From assembly GCA_946542925.1 (NCBI GenBank), contig CAMNLA010000021.1, positions 53,807 to 117,806 on the forward strand: a DNA stretch of 64,000 nucleotides, written 5' to 3'. Positions 53,337 to 62,364 of this stretch are shown piece by piece. A program made the translations under genes and the position numbers. The notes below the pieces were generated by a model, which searched no databases, was not told where the DNA came from, and saw nothing but the letters and a program-made list of their open reading frames with translations. The number at the start of each line of letters is the position of its first letter. Position 1 is the stretch's first letter. This DNA is from UBA4363 sp002393965 (GTDB lineage: Bacteria > Bacteroidota > Bacteroidia > Bacteroidales > Paludibacteraceae).

Positions 53337-56300
53337 ATGAAAAAATGTTCTCTTGCTAAACTGCTCATCATGACGATGATGTCCTTCTTAGGACTTTCTT
53401 TTTCGTCATATGCATCTGAGCAGTTGGTCTATTCGACCGATTTTACGACATCAGAGTGGGGAACGCTCACTTCCGCTTCGGCCTCGGTGAATACGCTTGC
53501 TCTTACGTCTATCCAGAGTGATGCACTCTCTTTCAACTACGTGCAGGCAGAGTCCGACCCGAACGGATCGAATGACAGGTTCTCTGGCTACACAGGTTAC
53601 GTCCGCACGGCGAAGAAGGAGGGAGCTTACCTCGAGTTTTCCGGTATCCCTTCCCTCACCAAAGTCAATGTCGTATTCGGTGCCACAGGTGGCAATCGCG
53701 GACTCGGCATTGCCGTGAAGGCAGAGGGTGCTGCAGTATGGGACACGATCTATTCTGAGTTCCAGCCGCAGGGTGCAACTCCCAAGGAGTTCTCTTTCGC
53801 TGAGGTGAAGAATGCGATTGTCCGTTTCTTTACGCTCAATCCTGGGCAAAACGGATATCTGCTTGATTTGAAACTCTATGGTGATGTCGATGCTCCGGAA
53901 CCTCCGCTGGTACAGTCAATCACCCCGTCCGACGGTGCTGTCATCCCTGTCAGCGGTTCATTCTCGGTTAAGTTCTCTCAGCCAGTGACAACCTATGTCG
54001 GAGGCATTACCATCGGTGCGCTTTCCCCAACTTCCGTTACGGTCAACCCGGCAGATCAGACGGCTACCGTTTCCTATGACGGTCTTTCAACCGATCTGAC
54101 CTACACTCTGACGATTCCTGCCGGAGCATTCAAGAATGCAGATGGAATTGCTACTCCTGTGGTGGCTTCTGCTTCCTATACCTCCCCAGATACGAAGGTT
54201 CCGGTGCTTACACAGAACTCGGCTTCGTCAGGATTCGTAACTACTGATGGATTCATCTCGCTCGTTTACTCCGAACCAGTGCTTGTGGCAGGTGATGCGA
54301 CAATCGGATCCAAGGCCGTCACTCCAATCGTTGCAGGCTCTTCCAATATCGTCTATCTGAGTTATTCAGCTTTACCGTATGCTCAGACACTCTCCGTCTC
54401 TTTACCGGAAGGAACCATTACCGACCTTCAGGGAAACAAGGCGGTGGCAACGTCGTTCGACGTCAATACGGAAGGTAATTTCGACAGTAAGTCCCTCCTC
54501 ATTGATTTCACGCCGACCTCGTCCAACGTGACTGCATCTTCTACATCCGTTGTTTCTTCCGATCCGGATGCTCGTGTCATCACACTCTCCGGTACCAACA
54601 GCGCCTCCTCTCGTAGCAAGGGCGGATACTCCTACGCTTTCCGATGCAAGGAAATCGAGTTCCCGACTCTCCCTTCCTGCGGTGACTTCTCCATAGCAGT
54701 ACAGAATGGTAGCGGATCTGCTTCGGCTTCCTATTCTGTTCAGAAGAAGGAAGGGGGCTCTTGGACTACCATCGATAATTTCATACTTGGAGCCAACGAC
54801 TACCAAGTCCTTTCTTCTGCTGCCGCTCAGACCTCCGGCGAGGTGACCCTCCGTATCGTAGGTAGTGAGGTGTTCTGGTGCTACAACATCGGTATCTCCT
54901 CTTTCCTCGACAACGATGAGGCTGCAGACGACGGACTCGCTCCGACGCTTTCTTCTTCGTCTCCGGTTGCCGACGCAACGGGTGTTGCTGTCAACGGAAA
55001 TATCATTCTTACCATGAGCAAGTCCGTCAAGGCAGGAGAGGGTACCTTCACTCTCAATGGCGTTGCTCTCTCTCCGACTATTGCAGCGTCCAAGGTGACC
55101 TTGCCGTATAAGAATCTCTCTTACTCGACGAATTACACGCTTTCCTGGACCGAAGGCGCAGTGAAGGATAAGAAAGACCGCAATATTGCAGCCGGTAGCA
55201 TCTCTTTCACTACGGCTCCAAAACCGGAAGTGACGCCACAACTCTTCGATTTCGTCGTAGCGAAGGATGGTAGTGGAAACGGTACGACTATTCAGTCTGC
55301 CTTCGACGCTGTGCCGGCCAATAACGAGTCCAAGTTCCTTATCTTCGTCAAGGATGGTTACTATGACTTCGATGTGGACGGATATGCTTCTCTGGCACAG
55401 GGAAAGAACAATGTCTCCCTCATCGGACAGAGCGTGGATGGTGTGATCCTCGAGGGTTCGCATAAGAGCCAGACTGGTAGCACAGGCCTCCACGACTATG
55501 GTACGTCCAACTGCCAGACACTCGAGATCCTTGCCGATAATTTCTACATGGAGAATGTCACCATCAAGAATGTGAAGTACGTTGATCTTGCAACTCTGGG
55601 TGTCGCTCTGAAAGTCTATGGTGACAAGTGCGCATTCAAGAACGTCCGTCTGCTCGGCTACCAGGATACACATTACACATCGAATGTCGGGTCTGACCGC
55701 CAGTACTATCTCAACTGCGAGATTCATGGAACCGTCGATTTTATCTTCGGTGACGGTGCATGCTATTTCGAAAACAATACGCTTTATCTTGAAAACCGTT
55801 CCGACGGTGATGTCATCACAGCTCCATCCACTACCGGTGAGAAGGGCTATGTATTCAGCAACTGTACTATTACCGGTGCCAGTGGACAGAATGGCAAGTA
55901 CAACCTCGGACGACCTTGGAAGAATGCTCCGCAGTCCATCTGGCTCGGAACGACCATGGACGTTCTCGCAAGCGCAGGAGCATGGGGCGATGCCATGAAT
56001 GCCAACCCGAATAAGTTTGCCGAATACAACACTGTGAATGCGCAGGGCGATCCGGTTGATCTCACCAACCGCCGCGCTTACTGGCCTGTTAATACAGAAA
56101 AGGGACTTGACGAGGTAACCATCAATCCGGTTCTCTCCGATGCCGAGGCTCTGAGTTATACCCGTGAGAGTGTGCTGGGTGGTGCCGATGATTGGAATGC
56201 CATTACCAAGACACTCACCACTCCGGCTCCGGCCAACGTTACCCTGACTGGACAGACTCTCACATGGGACAATGTGGATGGCGCTATCTGCTATGTTATC

Positions 56301-56693
56301 CTCGAGGATGGGGTCGTTAAGGGATTCACAACCACTCCTTCCTATGAGTATGAATCCGTACCGGCTTCCTATGGTGTCATCGCAGTCGCAGAGTTTGGTG
56401 CTCTTTCTGAGGTAGGAGGTACGTCTCCAGTCTCAACGGATGACGAGCAGATTACATCTGATGCGTCGTCTTCCCGATTGCTCGTTTTTAACGACATCGA
56501 TGCTACTCTTCAGTTCGCCGTACGCGACGTGCAGGAGATAGAAGTGTTTTCCTCCAATGGTTTTCGTTTGGCTTCCCTCCATGTCGGCGGAGCCGAGACC
56601 GTCGATGCTTCGTTCATTCCGTCCGGAGTATGGATTGTCCGTGGCAAGGATGCCGCAGGAAAAACCTATGGCCAGATGATTGTCAAGAGGTAA
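53337..56693 (+). CDS. Multidomain pectinesterase with probable T9SS sorting tail
   Basis: The 1118-residue protein has a signal peptide (about 1-27), an N-terminal beta-rich region, at least three SbsA-type Ig-like domains (near 195-285, 290-375 and 540-630; repeated pattern LSPT...VSYDGLSTDLTYTLTI), and a CE8 pectin methylesterase domain at about 635-960. Catalytic residues are visible as Gln776-Asp777 (GYQDTHYT), Asp801 (GTVDFIFG) and Arg859 (LGRPW). The C-terminus (about 1045-1118) ends in a small beta domain (VFSSNGFRLASL, GVWIVRGKDAAG, QMIVKR) like type A T9SS sorting domains. It should remove methyl esters from pectin outside the cell. It stands alone with its own promoter and terminator. 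Confidence 0.9.
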   Translation: MKKCSLAKLLIMTMMSFLGLSFSSYASEQLVYSTDFTTSEWGTLTSASASVNTLALTSIQSDALSFNYVQAESDPNGSNDRFSGYTGYVRTAKKEGAYLEFSGIPSLTKVNVVFGATGGNRGLGIAVKAEGAAVWDTIYSEFQPQGATPKEFSFAEVKNAIVRFFTLNPGQNGYLLDLKLYGDVDAPEPPLVQSITPSDGAVIPVSGSFSVKFSQPVTTYVGGITIGALSPTSVTVNPADQTATVSYDGLSTDLTYTLTIPAGAFKNADGIATPVVASASYTSPDTKVPVLTQNSASSGFVTTDGFISLVYSEPVLVAGDATIGSKAVTPIVAGSSNIVYLSYSALPYAQTLSVSLPEGTITDLQGNKAVATSFDVNTEGNFDSKSLLIDFTPTSSNVTASSTSVVSSDPDARVITLSGTNSASSRSKGGYSYAFRCKEIEFPTLPSCGDFSIAVQNGSGSASASYSVQKKEGGSWTTIDNFILGANDYQVLSSAAAQTSGEVTLRIVGSEVFWCYNIGISSFLDNDEAADDGLAPTLSSSSPVADATGVAVNGNIILTMSKSVKAGEGTFTLNGVALSPTIAASKVTLPYKNLSYSTNYTLSWTEGAVKDKKDRNIAAGSISFTTAPKPEVTPQLFDFVVAKDGSGNGTTIQSAFDAVPANNESKFLIFVKDGYYDFDVDGYASLAQGKNNVSLIGQSVDGVILEGSHKSQTGSTGLHDYGTSNCQTLEILADNFYMENVTIKNVKYVDLATLGVALKVYGDKCAFKNVRLLGYQDTHYTSNVGSDRQYYLNCEIHGTVDFIFGDGACYFENNTLYLENRSDGDVITAPSTTGEKGYVFSNCTITGASGQNGKYNLGRPWKNAPQSIWLGTTMDVLASAGAWGDAMNANPNKFAEYNTVNAQGDPVDLTNRRAYWPVNTEKGLDEVTINPVLSDAEALSYTRESVLGGADDWNAITKTLTTPAPANVTLTGQTLTWDNVDGAICYVILEDGVVKGFTTTPSYEYESVPASYGVIAVAEFGALSEVGGTSPVSTDDEQITSDASSSRLLVFNDIDATLQFAVRDVQEIEVFSSNGFRLASLHVGGAETVDASFIPSGVWIVRGKDAAGKTYGQMIVKR

Positions 56694-56756
56694 TGACTGC
56701 GACTCTATAAGTACGATGATGGAGCGTACACGACGTTCCTCTCATAAAATATAATC

Positions 56757-56801
56757 AGCAACCGCTGTCCCCAAAGGTTAGGACAGCGGTTGCTTTTTTT
56801 A
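56757..56801 (+). terminator. Intrinsic terminator of the pectinesterase
   Basis: A 14-bp stem (AGCAACCGCTGTCC with GGACAGCGGTTGCT) with a 10-base loop is followed by seven T residues. Confidence 0.93.
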
Positions 56802-56871
56802 GTGATGTTAGGAGGGTGCTCGCTGGGGTGATGGTTGGGTATCGTTGAATGATGCAAACGGAAATAATGTG

Positions 56872-56879
56872 TACCTTTG
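56872..56879 (+). promoter_or_regulatory. Promoter -7 box for the mntP operon
   Basis: TACCTTTG matches TAnnTTTG, with TTG at 56845-56847 upstream (24-base spacing). It lies 210 bases before the mntP start and is the only strong box before the five-gene run that follows. Confidence 0.6.
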
Positions 56880-57089
56880 TGCACGGGAAAGACAATCCAC
56901 CTTTGCATCCGCTGATGCATGTCTATCCTCAGCCAAACAAGATTTTTGGAGATCAGGCACAGAGACTTCTTCTCCGTCGAAGGTGGACGGACGTATTTCT
57001 TGCCATGGTAACTAATACTTACGATCAAAGAGACTAAAAAAAGTCTATTGAATAATGAACGCACCGACCTTCGGTTGAACAGCTAACCC

Positions 57090-57668
57090 ATGCAGACAGT
57101 TTCCTTTCTAACCTCATTCTTGCTTGCTGTCGGACTGGCGATGGACTGTTTTGTCGTATCGATCGTGACCGGTGCCGTGACGCGATGCTTACGGTGGAGA
57201 CTGTTTCTGTCGATGGCTGTCCTCTTCGGACTGTTCCAGGCTTTGATGCCCTTGTTGACCGTCTTGTTGGGTTCCTTGGCTCGCACTTGGATTTTGACGT
57301 ATCAGCATTGGCTCGCTTTGGGGGTGTTGCTATTTCTCGGATTCAGGATGATAAGAAACGGAATGAAACCAGACGGAAACGATGAACGACACATCAATAA
57401 GGCAGTAAACAGTTCGATAGGGACCGTCCTGCTGTTAGCCTTGGCTACTTCCATTGACGCATTCTCTGCCGGTCTGTTGTTTTTAGGGACTCCGCTTCCG
57501 GACCTTGGAGGTTTACTTCTCGTGATAGGGGCTGTCTCCTTCGCCTTTTCCATGATTGGAAGCCTGATGGGCGTTCGTTTCGGCAATCTCTGTCGTCGAT
57601 TCCGTCCGGAAGTCATCGGAGGCGTGATTCTGATCGGTATTGGAATCAAGATATTCTGTGAACATTAA
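57090..57668 (+). CDS. mntP: Manganese efflux pump MntP
   Basis: This 192-residue protein has six predicted membrane segments and the two related halves of MntP. The conserved aspartates are visible in GLAMDCFVVS (first half) and ATSIDAFSAG (second half). It exports Mn(II) across the inner membrane. It has a 200-base leader, and ubiE begins 35 bases after its stop, so it may head an operon of five genes. Confidence 0.93.
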   Translation: MQTVSFLTSFLLAVGLAMDCFVVSIVTGAVTRCLRWRLFLSMAVLFGLFQALMPLLTVLLGSLARTWILTYQHWLALGVLLFLGFRMIRNGMKPDGNDERHINKAVNSSIGTVLLLALATSIDAFSAGLLFLGTPLPDLGGLLLVIGAVSFAFSMIGSLMGVRFGNLCRRFRPEVIGGVILIGIGIKIFCEH

Positions 57669-57703
57669 TTCTCACAAGCAGAAGGAGTAAAAAAGACCAT
57701 ACA

Positions 57704-58492
57704 ATGAATAAATCTACTTCAGATCATCCGGTTTCGTACGACTGCGAGAAGGTGATGCCCGACGCGGCGTCCGACGCACCGAAACAGCAACAGGTGGAAC
57801 GGATGTTTGACGATATATCGGATTCCTACGACTCTCTCAATCGTATGATGACGGCAGGCTTAGACCTGCGCTGGCGCCGTAAGGCGCTCTCTTTCCTGCG
57901 TCCCTTTAAGCCGAAACACATCCTTGATGAAGCGACCGGAACAGGCGACTTCGCCTTGATGGCATGCCGAATCTTCCCCGATGCCTCCGTCGTTGGCATG
58001 GATATCAGTGAAGGGATGATGCGCGTCGGACGTGAAAAGGCAAAACGCATGGGCCTTACTTCCCGTATGACGTTCAGACGGGCTGATTCCATGGCTCTCG
58101 ACATACCGGATGCCTCGTTCGATGCCGTTACGATTGCTTTTGGCGTACGCAATTTTGCTCATTTGGAGCAGGGAATCGCCGAGACATCCCGCGTCCTTAC
58201 TGCCGACGGTCACCTTCTCATTCTCGAGATGTCTCGTCCTTATGTGCTTTTCCGACCTTTCTACTGGATCTATACGAAGGGGATCATACCGCTTATGGGA
58301 CGTCTGTTCTCCAAGGAGAGTGCATACCGCTATCTGCCTTCCTCCATCGAGGCGTTCCCTCACGGACGCCCGATGGTCGATCTGTTAAGGAGATGCGGAT
58401 TTGAGTCTGTCATCGTCCAACGTTACACGTTCGGTGTCTGTACCTTGTATTTTGCTTCGAAAAGCAGCACCAAAAGTGAGAAAAATGTATGA
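57704..58492 (+). CDS. ubiE: Demethylmenaquinone methyltransferase
   Basis: This 262-residue SAM-dependent methyltransferase has VERMFDDISDSYDSLNRMMT at the N-terminus, the SAM-binding loop LDEATGTGDFALMA and the UbiE signature AVTIAFGVRNFAHLEQG. It adds the last methyl group in menaquinone synthesis. The stretch FASKSSTKSEKNV at the C-terminus is poorly conserved. Its last four bases overlap the mutS2 start (ATGA), so the two genes are translationally coupled. Confidence 0.93.
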   Translation: MNKSTSDHPVSYDCEKVMPDAASDAPKQQQVERMFDDISDSYDSLNRMMTAGLDLRWRRKALSFLRPFKPKHILDEATGTGDFALMACRIFPDASVVGMDISEGMMRVGREKAKRMGLTSRMTFRRADSMALDIPDASFDAVTIAFGVRNFAHLEQGIAETSRVLTADGHLLILEMSRPYVLFRPFYWIYTKGIIPLMGRLFSKESAYRYLPSSIEAFPHGRPMVDLLRRCGFESVIVQRYTFGVCTLYFASKSSTKSEKNV

Positions 58493-60996
58493 TTAGCGAT
58501 AGTGATTTAATACGTCAGGAAGAAGGTCAGGTGTCGGCGGGAAATGCCACCGAACATATATTGGGTCTGGATAGGATTCTGGATTCGATAGGACGCTTGT
58601 GCGTCTCTCCGATGGGGCAGGAGCAGATTGCGGCATTGAGTTTCTCTCCCGATTACGAGACGATACAAGAGAGTCTGGACGCTCTCTCTGAGATGATGTC
58701 ACTGCTGTCCGATTCCGACAATCCATTTCCTTTCGGTGACGTGGTCGATCTGAGAGAACCGCTCGGTCGTATCCGTGTGCGGGGTATGTGGCTGGAGGTG
58801 ACGGAGTTGGTCGGACTGCGTCGCTCACTACAGACGCTCACAACCGTCCTTTCCTATTTGACCTCCCTGCCCGAAGGGGCAACCCCTACTCTGCGGCGCA
58901 GGGCAACGGACATCACCGTTGCTCCGGAGATTCTCCGACGGATCAATGCGCTGGTATCCGATTTCGGCACGATGCGCGACGATGCCTCTACCGAGCTTTC
59001 CCGTATCCGTTCCGAACAGGTGGCCCTGCAGGCGCGCTTGACACGTTTGCTGGACAGTGTTCTGCGACGAGCCCAGGCCGATGGTATTGTACCGCCTGAT
59101 TCCCAGCCTACCTTACGGGAAGGACGACTCGTTTTGCCTGTCATACCTGCCATGCGACGACGCATGCCGGGTATCGTCCACGATGAGTCCCGCGCAGGGC
59201 GTACGCTTTTCGTTGAACCGCAGGAGGTAGTGGAAAACAATAACCGCATGCGACAGCTTGCCTCGGAAGAACAACGCGAGATCATACGCATCCTCGTTGA
59301 GTTTACGGAATTCCTGCGTCCCTATCTCCATTTGCTCTCCGTCGCTTTTGACTTCCTCGCCTACATGGACTCAGTCCGGGCCAAGGCCCTCTGGGCTCAT
59401 CAGCACGATGCCGTAGTTCCCTTGCTGCATAAGACGTGTGACTTCCGGCTTATCAAGGCACGCCATCCGTTACTCCAACAGGCATTGCAGCGACAGGGCA
59501 GGGAGGTTGTTCCTTTGGACATTTCCTTGAACAATACTCACCGTATCATGCTCGTTTCCGGTCCGAATGCAGGTGGAAAATCGGTTGTGCTCAAGACGGT
59601 CGGTCTCCTGCAACTGATGGTGCAATGCGGATTGGCCGTCACCCTCTCTCCCGATAGCGAAATGGGTGTTTTTTCCAATCTGATGATTGATATCGGTGAC
59701 TCGCAGAGCATTGAGGACTCCCTTTCAACCTATTCCTCTCACTTGCTTAATATGAAACGCATGTTGCGCGAGGGACGGGAGTCATCCCTGGTTCTTATTG
59801 ATGAGATGGGCAGTGGAACCGAGCCGCAGATCGGAGGTGCTATTGCCGAGGCAATCCTCGACCAGTTGTGTCGTCAGAAAGTATTCGGTATCGTTACCAC
59901 CCATTACGCCAATCTTAAGCATTATGCCACCGATGCCGAGGGAATCGTCAATGCCGCCATGCTCTACGACCGTGGCGCACTGCGTCCTCTCTTCCAACTG
60001 CAGGTCGGACAACCCGGTTCCTCCTTTGCCCTGGAGATAGCCCGTAAGACGGGTCTGCCAGACGAGGTCATCTCCTACGCAACCCAGCGGGCAGGAGAGG
60101 AGAATGTGAACTACGACCGACATGTACAGGAGGCATCGCGCGACAAACGGTATTGGGCTAACAAACGACAGCAGATACGGCTTCGTGACAAGCACATGGC
60201 TTCTGTTGAACAGCAATTGATGGACGAACTCTCTGCTGTCAGCAATCAGCGCAAGGAGATTCTTCGAAAGGCGAAGCAAGAGGCTATGGAGATTCTTTCC
60301 TCTGCCAACGCTCGCATCGAGAAGGCGGTACGCGAGATACGGGAGAGTGCAGCCGAAAAGGAAAGGACCCGTCAGGCACGACGCTCGGTCGATGAGCTTA
60401 AACATCGGATACAGCACGATTCCAACGACACTCCCGTCGAACGGCGTCTGCGGCAGTTAAAGAAACAACAACGTCCTGCTCAGCAACCGGAATCCACACC
60501 ACGCTCAGATGCCCCGGTTTCCGTCGGCGACTACGTCTCACTGCGGTCGGATGATGCGGTACAGAGTTCGAACGTCGGAACGGTTATCGAACTGAAGGGA
60601 ACCAAAGCCGTGGTGGCGTTTGGAGACCTGCGCTCAGTGGTCGCTCTGACGAAACTTCAGCGCGTCAGCAATACACAGGCGCGCAAGATAGCGCGTCATA
60701 AGCCTCCGATAGGAGCCACACCCGCCGATGCGATTCGCGAGCGCAAACTGCACTTCTCTTCCCAACTCGATATCCGTGGCTATCATGCCGATGAGGCTCT
60801 TCCAGTACTCACGATGTTCCTGGACGATGCCGTGATGGTTGGGGCAGGAAAGGTGCGCATCCTCCACGGGACAGGAACCGGCGCTTTACGCGAACTGGTG
60901 CGACAGTACCTCTCTTCTGCTCACGGCATAGCCGATTATTATGATGAGGATGTCCGACTCGGCGGAAATGGCATAACAGTTGTAGAACTTCAATAA
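58489..60996 (+). CDS. mutS2: MutS2 ATPase/endonuclease
   Basis: This 835-residue protein has the MutS2 architecture: an N-terminal clamp/lever region (TLREGRLVLPVIPAMRRRMPG), the ATPase with Walker A SGPNAGGKS, VLIDEMGSGTEPQIGGAIAEAIL and THYANLKHYA, a long coiled-coil insertion (about 540-650) and a C-terminal Smr nuclease domain (LDIRGYHADEAL, VRILHGTGTGALRE). It acts on recombination intermediates or on stalled, collided ribosomes, depending on species. It overlaps ubiE by four bases and is followed by the T9SS plug gene after 21 bases. Confidence 0.95.
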   Translation: MISDSDLIRQEEGQVSAGNATEHILGLDRILDSIGRLCVSPMGQEQIAALSFSPDYETIQESLDALSEMMSLLSDSDNPFPFGDVVDLREPLGRIRVRGMWLEVTELVGLRRSLQTLTTVLSYLTSLPEGATPTLRRRATDITVAPEILRRINALVSDFGTMRDDASTELSRIRSEQVALQARLTRLLDSVLRRAQADGIVPPDSQPTLREGRLVLPVIPAMRRRMPGIVHDESRAGRTLFVEPQEVVENNNRMRQLASEEQREIIRILVEFTEFLRPYLHLLSVAFDFLAYMDSVRAKALWAHQHDAVVPLLHKTCDFRLIKARHPLLQQALQRQGREVVPLDISLNNTHRIMLVSGPNAGGKSVVLKTVGLLQLMVQCGLAVTLSPDSEMGVFSNLMIDIGDSQSIEDSLSTYSSHLLNMKRMLREGRESSLVLIDEMGSGTEPQIGGAIAEAILDQLCRQKVFGIVTTHYANLKHYATDAEGIVNAAMLYDRGALRPLFQLQVGQPGSSFALEIARKTGLPDEVISYATQRAGEENVNYDRHVQEASRDKRYWANKRQQIRLRDKHMASVEQQLMDELSAVSNQRKEILRKAKQEAMEILSSANARIEKAVREIRESAAEKERTRQARRSVDELKHRIQHDSNDTPVERRLRQLKKQQRPAQQPESTPRSDAPVSVGDYVSLRSDDAVQSSNVGTVIELKGTKAVVAFGDLRSVVALTKLQRVSNTQARKIARHKPPIGATPADAIRERKLHFSSQLDIRGYHADEALPVLTMFLDDAVMVGAGKVRILHGTGTGALRELVRQYLSSAHGIADYYDEDVRLGGNGITVVELQ

Positions 60997-61017
60997 ACAA
61001 ACTCAGATTCCGAACCC

Positions 61018-62331
61018 ATGCGGCTACTTTTGACTCTTTCTTTGTTCCTCACTCTGCCTTCGGTGCTGCTGGCTGTCTCCCCTTTGTCTCAACCGATGAG
61101 GACAACCCCTCTTTCCCCTTCGATTCATACGATACGTACCTCCCTCTCTCTTGATGATGACCCAAACGGCAAAAGGCACGACCTGCCCGTACTCCGGCTT
61201 GGGTCCGACGACCGTCTGACTGTTTCCTTCGACCATCTCGATGCTACACTGGATAATCTCTATTATACCGTCGTGCGATGCGACGCCGATTGGCGTCCTT
61301 CTTCACTGTCGTTCAGCGAATGGGGCGAAGGGTACTATTCCAATCCTGTGGAATATGCCGACGTATCCGTCAATACCCTCCAGTCTTACGTGCATTATGC
61401 CACCTCCTTCCCCAATGATGACCTGCGATTCCGCCTCTCGGGCAACTATGCCGTGTTCTTTCACCCGTTCGATGCTCCAGACATGCCGCTTGCATGTGTG
61501 TGCTTCTGTGTCACCGAACAGGCAGCTTCCGTATCCGGTTCCGTTACGGCAGATACCCACCGTGAAATCAAGGGAGCGTGGCAGGAACTCTCTTTCGACG
61601 TGTCCGTCCCATCGCTTTCCATCCAGAATCCTGATAATGAACTGAAGGTGTTCGTACAACAGAACGACCGCCCCGACACCCGGGTCCAACTCCGTCCGAC
61701 GTTCATTGAAGGTCCCTCACGCTACCGCTACTTCAATACCGACTCTCTGCTCTTCGAAGGCGGACGTGAATACCGTTATATCGACATCTCTTCCCCTTAT
61801 TCGTTCAGCGGCGAGGTGGAACGTGTCATCCGTGGAGGCGGTGCGGCCAGTCCCGATTCTGTCCATACCGTCGTCGTACTCCCATCCACACCGTCCCCAC
61901 GTGCTCCTTATCTGTGGCAATACGACCTCAACGGACGATTCATTGTCAATGTCCAGGAATACGACAATGACGACCTTACCGCCGATTACTGTCGTGTCCG
62001 CTTCATGCTCAGGACACCGTCTCCCTTCTTCGACGGACGTGTCTATCTGCTCGGCGGATGGAACAACAATCGCCTCGACGAACGCTCACGCATGATTTAC
62101 AATGTGAAACACGAAGCCTACGTTGCCGATATCCTGCTCAAGCAGGGAGGCTACAATTTCCTCTATGCCCTTCTTCCTCAAGGCTCTTCACGTGCCTCGT
62201 TCCGCCGGACCGAAGGCTCACATTGGCAGACCGAAAACCAATACGATGTCTATGTCTATTACCGAGCTTTCGGTGATCGCTCGGACCGGCTGCTTACCGT
62301 ACGGACCTTTTCTTCCTCATTCGATAAATAA
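61018..62331 (+). CDS. Type IX secretion system plug-like protein (former DUF5103)
   Basis: This 437-residue protein has a signal peptide (MRLLLTLSLFLTLPSVLLAV) and the beta-rich architecture of the family once called DUF5103. Visible motifs are YYTVVRCDADWRPSSL, EWGEGYYSNPVEYADVS, FRLSGNYAVFFHP and the late GRVYLLGGWNNNRLDE. In Flavobacterium johnsoniae the Plug protein of this family closes the periplasmic side of the SprA translocon of T9SS. It would act in the periplasm. No sprA gene is in the window. It is likely co-transcribed with mutS2 and the aminotransferase. Confidence 0.85.
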   Translation: MRLLLTLSLFLTLPSVLLAVSPLSQPMRTTPLSPSIHTIRTSLSLDDDPNGKRHDLPVLRLGSDDRLTVSFDHLDATLDNLYYTVVRCDADWRPSSLSFSEWGEGYYSNPVEYADVSVNTLQSYVHYATSFPNDDLRFRLSGNYAVFFHPFDAPDMPLACVCFCVTEQAASVSGSVTADTHREIKGAWQELSFDVSVPSLSIQNPDNELKVFVQQNDRPDTRVQLRPTFIEGPSRYRYFNTDSLLFEGGREYRYIDISSPYSFSGEVERVIRGGGAASPDSVHTVVVLPSTPSPRAPYLWQYDLNGRFIVNVQEYDNDDLTADYCRVRFMLRTPSPFFDGRVYLLGGWNNNRLDERSRMIYNVKHEAYVADILLKQGGYNFLYALLPQGSSRASFRRTEGSHWQTENQYDVYVYYRAFGDRSDRLLTVRTFSSSFDK

Positions 62332-62364
62332 CAACGTTAATCAGATATTACTTAAACAGAGACC

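Larger units (their letters stand above)
56694..57089. other. Intergenic region and mntP leader
   Basis: It contains the pectinesterase terminator, a promoter box at 56872 and a leader of about 200 bases before mntP. The leader has two small hairpins (AGACT-AAAAAA-AGTCT at 57027-57042 and ACCGACCTTCGGT near 57062-57074). I do not recognise a known riboswitch in it. Confidence 0.5.

Noticed and set aside
54402..55727. 441-codon minus-strand frame opposite the pectinesterase
   Set aside because: It is antisense to well-recognised Ig-like and CE8 domains.
56887..57089. yybP-ykoY riboswitch before mntP
   Set aside because: The conserved internal loops of that family are not found; only small unrelated hairpins are present.
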